From positions 266,818-330,817 of the forward strand of contig NZ_BMTW01000007.1 in the NCBI RefSeq assembly GCF_014649875.1: a DNA stretch of 64,000 bases, in the 5' to 3' direction. Of this stretch, positions 8,442 to 15,920 are shown piece after piece (within the stretch, counting starts at the first letter, position 1; each line of letters begins with the position of its first letter). The notes under the pieces were generated by a model. The model ran no database searches, was not told the origin of the DNA, and worked only from the letters and a program-made list of their open reading frames with translations. Source of the stretch: Streptomyces rubiginosohelvolus. Its GTDB lineage: Bacteria > Actinomycetota > Actinomycetes > Streptomycetales > Streptomycetaceae. A program made the position numbers and the translations under genes.

Positions 8442-9422
8442 TCAGACCGTGCCGAGGATGTCGACGACGAAGACCAGGTTGTTCTTGGCGAGCTGGTTGG
8501 AGGGGTCGGCTCCGTAGGCCTGGTTCGGCGGGATCGTCAGCAGGACGCGGTCGCCGACGTTCTTGCCGACCAGCCCCTTGTCCCAGCCCTGGATGACGCC
8601 GCCGACGCCGATCGGGAAGGCGCTCGCGCCACCGTGGTCCCAGGAGGAGTCGAACTTCTTGCCGTCCTCCCACTTCACCCCGGTGTACTGGACGACGAGG
8701 CCCTCACCGGCCTTGACGGCGGCGCCGTCGCCCTTGATGAGCACCTGCTCCTTGAGGTCATTCGGGGCCTTCTCGCCCTTGGGGATGGTGATGGTCGCGG
8801 CCTTCTGCGACGCGGCCTTCACCTCGGGCATCCCGGCCTCACTGGCGGCCTGGTCCCCCTTGACCTCGCCCTTCTTGTCGACCTTCTTGGCGTTGACGAT
8901 GTCGACGACCCAGACCAGCGGGTCGGTGGGCTTGATCCCGGACTGCGGGTTCAGCTGCTCGCCGACGATCGCCTCGGCCGTGCCTTCGACCTGGACCCGG
9001 CTGCCGACCTTGTGGCCGGTCAGCGCGTCCGCGACCTTGGTCGGCAGCATCTGGCCCTGCGTGCCGACCTCCTGCACGACCTGGGCGCGGGGGGCCTTCG
9101 GGTCGGCGCCCTGCCGCTGGGCCCAGGTGGAGCCGAGGGCCTCGATGTTTCCGGCGAAGTCCAGACGGACGATGTCGCCCTTCTTGACCTCGGCGCCGTC
9201 ACCGGTCGAGACGTCGCTCGCGACGACCTTGTCGGAGACCTTGGCGTCCTTGGCGATCTCGATCTTGGGCTCGGCGCCGAACTTCCCGGAGACCTCGGCG
9301 ACGGGCTCCGAGTTCTTCGGGGCGGCGTCGTCCTTGGAATCGGAACCGCAGGCGGCGGTGATCAGCAGAGCGGGCACGGCCAGGACGGCGGCGACACGCC
9401 GGGCAGTTTTCGTGGGGATCAT
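8442..9422 (-). CDS. FKBP-type peptidyl-prolyl isomerase lipoprotein, tandem FKBP domains
   Basis: 326 aa with an N-terminal lipoprotein signal (RRVAAVLAVPALLITAAC, cysteine at about residue 25) followed by a GSDSKDDAAP linker, so it is anchored outside the membrane. Two FKBP-like domains follow. The first (about 60-190) is degenerate: it keeps GTQGQMLPTKVADALTGHKVGS but has lost most pocket aromatic residues. The second (about 220-326) is canonical: VVQYTGVKWEDGKKFDSSW, GVIQGWDKGLVGKNVGDR and LLTIPPNQAYG. The catalytic one is therefore probably C-terminal. The role is likely folding of exported proteins. It lies between pafA and the cytosolic FKBP. Confidence 0.93.
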   Translation of the reverse strand: MIPTKTARRVAAVLAVPALLITAACGSDSKDDAAPKNSEPVAEVSGKFGAEPKIEIAKDAKVSDKVVASDVSTGDGAEVKKGDIVRLDFAGNIEALGSTWAQRQGADPKAPRAQVVQEVGTQGQMLPTKVADALTGHKVGSRVQVEGTAEAIVGEQLNPQSGIKPTDPLVWVVDIVNAKKVDKKGEVKGDQAASEAGMPEVKAASQKAATITIPKGEKAPNDLKEQVLIKGDGAAVKAGEGLVVQYTGVKWEDGKKFDSSWDHGGASAFPIGVGGVIQGWDKGLVGKNVGDRVLLTIPPNQAYGADPSNQLAKNNLVFVVDILGTV

Positions 9423-9504
9423 CAGTCCAACTCGCGTAGGGGGCTCCGGGCACTCCCGCCACTCTACGACTTCGCCCCAGCTGCATCACGAGTACCGACA
9501 CGGC

Positions 9505-9535
9505 TGTACGCCGGGGCGACCGGCCCCGGCGTACA
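9505..9535. terminator. 13-bp palindromic hairpin downstream of pafA
   Basis: Arms 9505-9517 and 9523-9535 (TGTACGCCGGGGC and its complement), loop 5 nt. It lies 68 nt after the pafA stop. A second smaller hairpin (9558-9583) built on a direct repeat of CCGCGAGTCCC (9550 and 9568) lies closer to pafA. On the other strand the region also holds the FKBP lipoprotein promoter. Confidence 0.55.
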
Positions 9536-9602
9536 ATGTGTCCCTTTTCCCGCGAGTCCCACGGCTTCCGCGAGTCCCGTGGGTTCCGCGCGGGCGGACC
9601 GG

Positions 9603-10964
9603 TCACATGCCGGCGATGAGCTTCTCCACGCGTTCGTCCACGGACCGGAACGGGTCCTTGCACAGCACCGTGCGCTGCGCCTGGTCGTTGAGCTTGAGGT
9701 GGACCCAGTCGACGGTGAAGTCCCTCCGCTGCTCCTGGGCCCTGCGGATGAAGTCGCCGCGCAGCCGCGCCCGGGTGGTCTGCGGGGGCACCGACTTGCC
9801 CTCGAAGATCTTCAGGTCGTTGCAGATGCGGGCCGTCTGCCCCTTCTTCTCCAGGAGGTAGAAGAGACCGCGGCGGCGGTGGATGTCGTGGTAGGCGAGG
9901 TCTATCTGGGCGACCCGCGGGTTCGACATGGTCATGTTGTGCTTGGCCCGGTACCGCTCGATGAGCTTGTACTTCATGACCCAGTCGATCTCGGTGTCGA
10001 TCCGGTCGAGGTCCTGAGCCTCGATCGCGTCCAGGGCACGGCCCCACAGCTCCAGGACCTGGTCGACGGTGCCGGTGCGGATCCCCCGGCGCTCGACGAA
10101 GTCCACGGCCTTCTCGTAGTACTCCCGCTGGACCTCGATGGCCGAGGCCTCCCGGCCGCTGGCGAGGCGGACCTTGCGCTGTCCGGTGAGGTCGTGGCTG
10201 ACCTCACGGATCGCCCGGATCGGGTTCTCCAGGGTCAGGTCGCGCATCACCGTGCCCGCCTCGATCATGCGGAGCACCAGGTCGGTGGCGCCGACCTTGA
10301 GCAGCATGGTCGTCTCGGACATGTTCGAGTCGCCGACGATGACGTGGAGGCGGCGGTACCGCTCGGCGTCGGCGTGCGGTTCGTCACGGGTGTTGATGAT
10401 CGGCCGGGAGCGGGTCGTCGCGGAGCTGACGCCCTCCCAGATGTGCTCGGCACGCTGGCTGACGCAGTAGACCGCGCCACGTGGGGTCTGGAGCACCTTG
10501 CCGGCGCCGCAGATCAGCTGCCTGGTGACGAGGAACGGAATGAGGATGTCCGCGAGCCGGGAGAATTCTCCGTGCCGGGCCACGAGGTAGTTCTCGTGGC
10601 AGCCGTAGGAGTTTCCCGCCGAGTCGGTGTTGTTCTTGAAGAGATAGACGTCGCCCGCGATTCCCTCCTCGTGCAGGCGGCGTTCGGCGTCGACGAGCAG
10701 GCCTTCGAGAATGCGCTCGCCGGCCTTGTCGTGCGTGACCAGTTCGGTCACGTTGTCGCATTCGGGGGTTGCATATTCCGGATGCGATCCCACGTCGAGG
10801 TAGAGGCGGGCGCCGTTCCGCAGAAAGACGTTGCTGCTGCGGCCCCATGACACAACACGGCGGAAGAGGTAGCGCGCCACTTCGTCAGGTGACAGTCGGC
10901 GCTGTCCCCTGAACGTGCACGTGACGCCGTACTCGTTCTCCAGCCCGAAAATGCGGCGGTCCAT
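9603..10964 (-). CDS. pafA: Pup-protein ligase PafA
   Basis: 453 aa. Attaches Pup through its C-terminal glutamate gamma-carboxylate to substrate lysines, using ATP; carboxylate-amine ligase (glutamine synthetase-like) fold. Visible: MDRRIFGLENEYG at the N-terminus (nucleotide/metal glutamate), RLYLDVGSHPEYATPE with the catalytic base aspartate (about residue 61), NNTDSAGNSYGCHENYL and INTRDEPHADAE(R)YRRLHVI. It lacks the longer loop that marks Dop. ATG 10964 is preceded by a divergent 122-nt gap to the MFS gene. It is a paralogue of the dop product encoded at 15921-17432. Confidence 0.98.
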   Translation of the reverse strand: MDRRIFGLENEYGVTCTFRGQRRLSPDEVARYLFRRVVSWGRSSNVFLRNGARLYLDVGSHPEYATPECDNVTELVTHDKAGERILEGLLVDAERRLHEEGIAGDVYLFKNNTDSAGNSYGCHENYLVARHGEFSRLADILIPFLVTRQLICGAGKVLQTPRGAVYCVSQRAEHIWEGVSSATTRSRPIINTRDEPHADAERYRRLHVIVGDSNMSETTMLLKVGATDLVLRMIEAGTVMRDLTLENPIRAIREVSHDLTGQRKVRLASGREASAIEVQREYYEKAVDFVERRGIRTGTVDQVLELWGRALDAIEAQDLDRIDTEIDWVMKYKLIERYRAKHNMTMSNPRVAQIDLAYHDIHRRRGLFYLLEKKGQTARICNDLKIFEGKSVPPQTTRARLRGDFIRRAQEQRRDFTVDWVHLKLNDQAQRTVLCKDPFRSVDERVEKLIAGM

Positions 10965-11086
10965 GACTGAACATTACGCCTTATGGCCCGAGCTGAAACC
11001 GGGTTCGACGGCACCGTTTCGATCATTTTCCGATCCCGTCACGACGGCGGCGGTACGGACGGGAGCTGCAGGGGGTGTCTCGGCGC

Positions 11087-12397
11087 TCAGGGCCGGATAG
11101 GCCGCGGCGTCTGGTGCGGTGCATCGCAAGGCGCTGGAACGTCCTCATCGCGGAGCGATTCGGGCGTTTCGGCAACGCGGCGAGGTGCCGTGCCAGGCGT
11201 CGCGGACCCGGCCCTGGGCGCCGAGACACCCCCGAGGACCTTGCCGGTGGCCAGCAGGACCACCAGGGCGGCCACTCCCCCGGCCCCCGCGACGGCGAAG
11301 CTCCAGGCGGTCGAGCCGAGTTCGACGGCCGGTCCGGCGACGGCCGTGCCGGCCGCGGCGCCTACGCCGAACGTGGTCACGAGCCAGGAGAACGCCTCGG
11401 TCACCGTGCCGCGCGGGGCGTGCCGGTCGACCACGATGAAGGAGCAGGCGATGGCCGGGGCGAGGAAGACCCCCGCGAGGGCGGCGAAGGCGGTCATGAC
11501 GGCCACGGAAGGGGTGAGCATCAGCGGCAGATAGCCCAGCGCCAGCAGTCCGACGATGACCCGCAGCCGCTTCTCGGGGGCGCCGGCCCACTGCCGGGCC
11601 CCGTAGGCCAGTCCGCCGATCAGCGCGCCGAGGCCGAGCGCGGCCATCAGCCAGCCGTACACCGCCTCCCGCCCGTGGTCGTCGGCGTACGCCACCCCGG
11701 CCACGGTGATGGAGCCCAGGGCGAGGCCGACGAAGAAGAACGCGCCGAGGAGCGCGAGGAGTCCGGGCGAGCGGAGGGCACCGAGCCAGTGCGCCTCGCG
11801 GGGTGCGGAGCGCCAGGTACGCGAGGGCTCGGACAGGACGACCGAGAGGGCCCCGAGGACGCCGATGGCGTTGATGACGAGCAGCGCGGCGGCCGGGGAC
11901 CAGAGCGAGACGAGCAGCGTCACCAGGAGCGGCCCGACGGTGAACATGATCTCCTGCGCCACGGCGTCCATGGCGTAGGCCCGGTGCACCTGCCCCTCGC
12001 CCTTGAGGACGCTGGGCCACAGAGCACGCAGGCCGCCCTCCAGGGGCGGGGTGGCGACTCCGGCGACGATGACGGCGAGGTAGGCCAGCGGGAGCGAGCC
12101 GAGGCCGGCGAGGGCCAGCAGCGACATGCCGAGCGCGGAGAGCACGGCGGCCGGGAGCTGGACGCGCGGCTGCCCGTACAGGTCCACCGCGCGGCCGAGG
12201 AGCGGCTGCCCGACGGCGGTGGCCAGGCCGTACGCGGCGGCGAGCGCGCCGGCCAGGGTGTAGCTGCCTCCCTCCGCCCGGGTGAACAGCACGATCGCGA
12301 TGTGCGCGGTGCCGTTGGGCAGCCGCCCCACCAGGGTGCCCGTCAGCAGCCGGGCGGCATGCCGCGCCCGGAGGATGTCCAGATATCCCGCGGCCAT
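11087..12397 (-). CDS. Major facilitator superfamily transporter
   Basis: 436 aa with about 12 predicted membrane helices and a hydrophilic linker near the middle (SEPSRTWRSAPREAHWLG). The N-terminal part has a helix 2-3 loop of MFS type (GRAVDLYGQPRVQ). It resembles proton-driven exporters; the substrate is not readable. Start ATG 12397 with GAGGGGCGGGA upstream. It is divergent from a LacI-type regulator that starts at 12533, a layout typical of a regulator controlling its neighbour. The pair is inserted between prcA and pafA and is functionally unrelated to the proteasome as far as sequence shows. Confidence 0.88.
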   Translation of the reverse strand: MAAGYLDILRARHAARLLTGTLVGRLPNGTAHIAIVLFTRAEGGSYTLAGALAAAYGLATAVGQPLLGRAVDLYGQPRVQLPAAVLSALGMSLLALAGLGSLPLAYLAVIVAGVATPPLEGGLRALWPSVLKGEGQVHRAYAMDAVAQEIMFTVGPLLVTLLVSLWSPAAALLVINAIGVLGALSVVLSEPSRTWRSAPREAHWLGALRSPGLLALLGAFFFVGLALGSITVAGVAYADDHGREAVYGWLMAALGLGALIGGLAYGARQWAGAPEKRLRVIVGLLALGYLPLMLTPSVAVMTAFAALAGVFLAPAIACSFIVVDRHAPRGTVTEAFSWLVTTFGVGAAAGTAVAGPAVELGSTAWSFAVAGAGGVAALVVLLATGKVLGGVSAPRAGSATPGTAPRRVAETPESLRDEDVPAPCDAPHQTPRPIRP

Positions 12398-12440
12398 TCC
12401 CGCCCCTCTCCGCCCCGGCCGGCCGTACGCCTGCCGAAGT

Positions 12441-12470
12441 GTTACGTATAACGTCGAGGTTCATACGTAC
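12441..12470. promoter_or_regulatory. Candidate operator between the MFS gene and the LacI-type regulator
   Basis: The 135-nt divergent gap has an inverted repeat: GTTACGTAT (12441-12449) faces ATACGTAC (12463-12470). The left half alone is also a near-palindrome, GTTACGTATAAC (12441-12452). It is A/T-rich compared with its surroundings and sits where a LacI-family repressor would be expected to bind. Inference from position and symmetry only. Confidence 0.45.
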
Positions 12471-12532
12471 CATGTGCGCAGTTCGCGGGTCCACCCCGCG
12501 GCGTTACGGAGACGTCCCGCACGGAGGCACGA

Positions 12533-13567
12533 GTGACCAGCGCGCAGCAGCCCGTCCCCGCCCGGCCCACCAGTCGTGACGTGGCCCGTGCGGCGGGCGT
12601 CTCCCAGGCGACGGTCTCCCTGGTGCTCGGCGGGAAGTGGCCGGGCCGGGTGTCGGAGGTCACGGCCCAGCGGGTGAGGGAGACCGCGGCGGAGCTCGGC
12701 TACCGCCCCAATCTGGCGGCCCGCAGTCTGCGGCTCGGCCGCACCAGGACGGCGCTGCTGGTGGTCCCGGCGCTCACCAACGAGTTCTTCGCCCGGGTGT
12801 ACGCGGGGGCCGCGGCGCTCGCCGCCGAGCACGACTTCGGCGTGGTGCTCTACCCCTCGCCGGACGGCACGGGCCCGGCCCGGGACCCCTTCGCCTCGGC
12901 CCGGGCCGCGCTCGACGGGGTGATCGCGTCCTCGATGGCCGCCGACGCGCTGGACGCGCTGCACGGGGCGGATCTGCCGCTGGTGATGCTGGACAGCGAC
13001 CCCTCGGGCACCGGGCCCGCCGCCCATGTGAACCTCGACATCGCGGACGGGATGCGGCAGGTGACGGACCATCTGCTGGGGCTCGGCCACCGTCGTTTCC
13101 TGCATCTGGCGTCCGCCGTGGACACCTGGACGTTCGCAGTGCGCGCCGAGGCGCTGCACGAAGCGCTGGGCGCGGCGGGTGACGCGACGGTGCGTACGGT
13201 ACGGGCTCCGCTGGACGTGGGGGCGGGGCGCGAGGCGGCCGAACAGGCTCTGGCGGTCGCCGGGGAGCGGCCCACCGCGATCGTCTGCGACGACGACATC
13301 CTGGCCGCCGGGGCCTGTAAGGCGGCGCGCAGGCTCGGGCTGCGGGTGCCGGACGAGCTGTCGGTGACCGGGTTCGACGATCTGGCGCTGGCCACCGCGC
13401 TGGAGCCGGAGCTGACCACCGTACGGCTGCCGGCGGAGCAGGTCGGGGAGCGGGGCATGGAGGCGCTCCTCGCCGTGCTGGACGGCCGCCCCGCCGAGCA
13501 GGGCGGTCTGCCGGTCCAGCTCGTCGTACGCGGCTCCACCGCGCCCCCGCCCGCCGCCCGGGCATGA
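12533..13567 (+). CDS. LacI-family transcriptional regulator
   Basis: 344 aa. N-terminal HTH (residues about 14-60: TSRDVARAAGVSQATVSLVLGG with the hinge helix YRPNLAARSLRLGRT), then a periplasmic-binding-like sensor domain ending DDLALATALEPELTTVRLPAEQVGERGMEALL. Start GTG 12533 with GGAGG 5 nt upstream. It probably represses the divergent MFS gene and itself and responds to a small, perhaps sugar-like, ligand. Transcription should end at the hairpin 13569-13598. Confidence 0.93.
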   Translation: MTSAQQPVPARPTSRDVARAAGVSQATVSLVLGGKWPGRVSEVTAQRVRETAAELGYRPNLAARSLRLGRTRTALLVVPALTNEFFARVYAGAAALAAEHDFGVVLYPSPDGTGPARDPFASARAALDGVIASSMAADALDALHGADLPLVMLDSDPSGTGPAAHVNLDIADGMRQVTDHLLGLGHRRFLHLASAVDTWTFAVRAEALHEALGAAGDATVRTVRAPLDVGAGREAAEQALAVAGERPTAIVCDDDILAAGACKAARRLGLRVPDELSVTGFDDLALATALEPELTTVRLPAEQVGERGMEALLAVLDGRPAEQGGLPVQLVVRGSTAPPPAARA

Positions 13568-13568
13568 C

Positions 13569-13598
13569 CGTGCCCCCGGGCCGGGGCCCGGGGGCACG
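13569..13598. terminator. Bidirectional terminator between the LacI-type gene and prcA
   Basis: Perfect 13-bp stem (13569-13581 with 13586-13598), loop 4 nt, in the 46-nt gap between convergent stop codons. It likely serves both genes. Confidence 0.75.
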
Positions 13599-13613
13599 TC
13601 AAGCGTCGCTCGG

Positions 13614-14420
13614 CTACTTGTCGGTCTCCTCCGTGGAGCCGGACGCGCTGCCGGTGTCCGTACCGGTGGAGTCGTTGTCCTCGTCGTCGGACGGGGCGTC
13701 CGTGGGCGTGCTGGCGGCGGACTCCGTCTCCAGCAGCCGGGCCAGCTGACGGCCGACGATCCGCTTGAACTTGCGCTGCTGGGGGCGGGTGCGGTCCAGG
13801 ACCGCGACCTCCAGGCGCTCCGCGGGGATCTCCCGCTCGCCGCCGCCCGGCTCTCGCGAGAGGGCCTGGACGGCCAGCTTGAGCGCCTCGGCCAGCGTCA
13901 TGCCGTCGCGGTGGCGCTGGTCCAGGAAGCTGCTGATCTGCTCGGCGTTGCCGCCGACCGCGACCGAGCCGTGCTCGTCCACGATCGAACCGTCGTGCGG
14001 CAGCCGGTAGATCTGGTCGCCCTCGGGTTCGCTGCCGACCTCGGCGACCACCAGCTCCACCTCGTACGGCTTCTCGGCCGCGCTGGAGAAGATGGTGCCG
14101 AGCGTCTGGGCGTAGACGTTGGCCAGCCCACGGGCCGTCACGTCGTCCCGGTCGTAGGTGTATCCGCGCAGATCGGCGTAGCGCACACCGCCGATGCGGA
14201 GGTTCTCGTACTCGTTGTACTTGCCGGCGGCGGCGAAGCCGATCCGGTCGTAGATCTCGCTGAACTTGTGGAGCGCGCGGGACGGGTTCTCGCCGACGAA
14301 CACAATGCCGTCGGCGTACTGCAGCACAACGAGGCTGCGACCACGGGCGATGCCCTTGCGGGCGTATTCCGCCCGGTCGGCCATGGCCTGCTGGGGTGAG
14401 ACATAGAACGGCGTCGACAC
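13614..14420 (-). CDS. prcA: 20S proteasome alpha subunit PrcA
   Basis: 268 aa; forms the outer heptameric rings that gate the 20S core and dock the ATPase. Start GTG 14420 (VSTPFYVSPQQAMADRAEYARKGIARGRS). The N-terminal octapeptide-like gate segment and YARKGIARGRSLVVL with DGIVFVGENPS are typical of alpha subunits, and no catalytic threonine follows a propeptide. Beyond residue about 230 there is a 35-40 residue acidic tail rich in S, T, D and E (SDDEDNDSTGTDTGS), longer than in mycobacterial PrcA. It is 59 nt downstream of prcB and probably in one transcript with it. Confidence 0.97.
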   Translation of the reverse strand: MSTPFYVSPQQAMADRAEYARKGIARGRSLVVLQYADGIVFVGENPSRALHKFSEIYDRIGFAAAGKYNEYENLRIGGVRYADLRGYTYDRDDVTARGLANVYAQTLGTIFSSAAEKPYEVELVVAEVGSEPEGDQIYRLPHDGSIVDEHGSVAVGGNAEQISSFLDQRHRDGMTLAEALKLAVQALSREPGGGEREIPAERLEVAVLDRTRPQQRKFKRIVGRQLARLLETESAASTPTDAPSDDEDNDSTGTDTGSASGSTEETDK

Positions 14421-14479
14421 CGGCTATCCGTCCCTTCCTGTCAGTGACGAGTGCATCGGAAAAAGGCTCGGAGTCCGGA

Positions 14480-15325
14480 TCAGAGCAGCGCGGCGCGCGG
14501 GCCGTCGGGCTGCTCGAGTCGGCGTTCCAGGATGGAGCGCGCGATTTCGGAGGACTCCTGGTCGGTCAGCCTCCGGAAGCCTTCGTCGGTGATGACGGTG
14601 ACGATCGGATAGATACGGCGGGCCACGTCCGGGCCGCCGGTCGCCGAGTCGTCGTCCGCAGCGTCGTACAGGGCCTGCACGACCAGGGTGAGGGCCTGGT
14701 CCTGCGTCAAGTCCTCGCGGTAGAGCTTCTTCATCGAGCCGCGGGCGAAGATCGACCCGGAGCCGGTGGCGGCGTAGCCGGTCTCCTCGGAGCGGCCGCC
14801 GGTGACGTCGTAGGAGAAGATGCGGCCCTTCTCGCGGTCGATGTCGTAGCCCGCGAAGAGGGGAACCACGGCGAGGCCCTGCATGGCCATGGCGAGGTTG
14901 GAGCGGATCATGGTGGAGAGCCGGTTGGCCTTGCCCTCCAGGGAGAGCTGGGCGCCCTCGACCTTCTCGAAGTGCTCCAGCTCCAGCTGGAACAGCTTGA
15001 CCATCTCCACGGCCAGTCCGGCGGTGCCCGCGATGCCCACCGCGGAGTACTCGTCGGCCGGGAAGACCTTCTCGATGTCGCGCTGCGCGATCATGTTGCC
15101 CATGGTGGCGCGCCGGTCGCCGGCCAGGACCACGCCACCGGGGAAGGACGCCGCGACGATGGTCGTCCCGTGCGGCGCCTCGATCGCCCCCTGGAGCGGC
15201 GGCAGGCTGCGGTTGCCCGGCAGCATCTCGGGCGACTGGTCGGACAGGAAGTCCATGAACGAGGACGAACCCGGCGTCAGGAAGGCAGCTGGTAGACGCC
15301 CGGTGCTACGAGTGTTGGCTTCCAC
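14480..15325 (-). CDS. prcB: 20S proteasome beta subunit PrcB
   Basis: 281 aa precursor of the proteolytic subunit. GTG 15325 follows a near-perfect ribosome site (GGAGGGAAACGC); an in-frame extension to 15454 is not supported. A 53-residue propeptide ends ..EAPHG, and autocleavage exposes Thr54 (TTIVAASFPGG) as the N-terminal nucleophile. The lysine and aspartate environment is visible in GGVVLAGDRRATMGN. The rest matches beta subunits (GYAATGSGSIFARGSMKKLY). It is followed by prcA. A 247-nt gap with a strong hairpin separates it from pup. Confidence 0.98.
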   Translation of the reverse strand: MEANTRSTGRLPAAFLTPGSSSFMDFLSDQSPEMLPGNRSLPPLQGAIEAPHGTTIVAASFPGGVVLAGDRRATMGNMIAQRDIEKVFPADEYSAVGIAGTAGLAVEMVKLFQLELEHFEKVEGAQLSLEGKANRLSTMIRSNLAMAMQGLAVVPLFAGYDIDREKGRIFSYDVTGGRSEETGYAATGSGSIFARGSMKKLYREDLTQDQALTLVVQALYDAADDDSATGGPDVARRIYPIVTVITDEGFRRLTDQESSEIARSILERRLEQPDGPRAALL

Positions 15326-15515
15326 GCGTTTCCCTCCAGGTATGCGATGGCCCTGCGCAAGAGAGTCAGGATCATCCCCCAACTTGCCGATGGCCGAATT
15401 GCCGTTGAAGCAACTTGTGCCACGGACCCTACCCGCCCCGCGGGAGTGATCCACATGTTCGGCGGGGGATATCCGCGCCGATCCGGCGGCCCGTCGGCCG
15501 GGCCCCGTTCGGCGG

Positions 15516-15545
15516 GCGGGGTGACGGCCTGCGCCGTCACCCCGC
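15516..15545. terminator. Perfect 13-bp hairpin between pup and prcB (attenuator-like)
   Basis: Arms 15516-15528 and 15533-15545 (GCGGGGTGACGGC and complement), loop CTGC. It lies 27 nt after the pup stop, within what is otherwise a pup-prcB-prcA gene row. It lacks a T-tract. Partial termination here would make pup mRNA more abundant than prcBA; this is inference. Confidence 0.65.
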
Positions 15546-15572
15546 TTCCTACCGAGCGTTCACACTCGTGAA

Positions 15573-15791
15573 CTACTCGCCGCCCTTTTGGACGAAGGAC
15601 CTCACGAAGTCCTCGGCGTTCTCTTCGAGCACGTCGTCGATCTCGTCCAGCACCGAGTCGACGTCGTCGCTCAGCTTCTCCTGTCGCTCCGCAAGGTCCT
15701 CGGACGCCTGCGCGTCCTGCGCCTGCTCCTCGACCTCCTCGGTGGAACGTGTCGCCTTCTGCTGTCCGCCGCCGGTGTCCTTGGTCGCCAT
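15573..15791 (-). CDS. pup: Prokaryotic ubiquitin-like protein Pup, C-terminal Glu form
   Basis: 72-aa intrinsically disordered modifier, joined by isopeptide bond to lysines of proteins destined for the proteasome. I chose ATG 15791 (MATKDTGGGQQKATR) over an ATG three codons earlier because GGGGTGAG stands just before it. The central region (residues about 20-55, rich in E, D, Q, A) is the helix that binds the coiled coils of the ATPase. The C-terminus reads FVRSFVQKGGE then TAG: glutamate, not glutamine, so it can be ligated by PafA without deamidation. dop lies 129 nt upstream. Confidence 0.98.
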   Translation of the reverse strand: MATKDTGGGQQKATRSTEEVEEQAQDAQASEDLAERQEKLSDDVDSVLDEIDDVLEENAEDFVRSFVQKGGE

Positions 15792-15845
15792 GTAGCTCAC
15801 CCCGCTCGGTTCGAAGCAATCGAAGCTCTTGATCAGACCCTACCC

Positions 15846-15869
15846 ACCGGGTCCGACATTTGGCCCGGT
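15846..15869. promoter_or_regulatory. Inverted repeat in the dop-pup gap
   Basis: ACCGGGTCC (15846-15854) faces GGCCCGGT (15862-15869) with an A/T-rich centre, about 55 nt upstream of the pup start. It may be a dop terminator or an element of a pup promoter; sequence alone does not decide. Confidence 0.4.
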
Positions 15870-15920
15870 AGTTGATGCAAGCCCGTGCCTCAGGTGATTG
15901 ATTCCCAGCCCGGAGGCCTT

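Noticed and set aside
9550..9583. Direct repeat CCGCGAGTCCC as a repeat array
   Set aside because: Only two copies, and they form the arms of a small hairpin after pafA; better explained as terminator structure.
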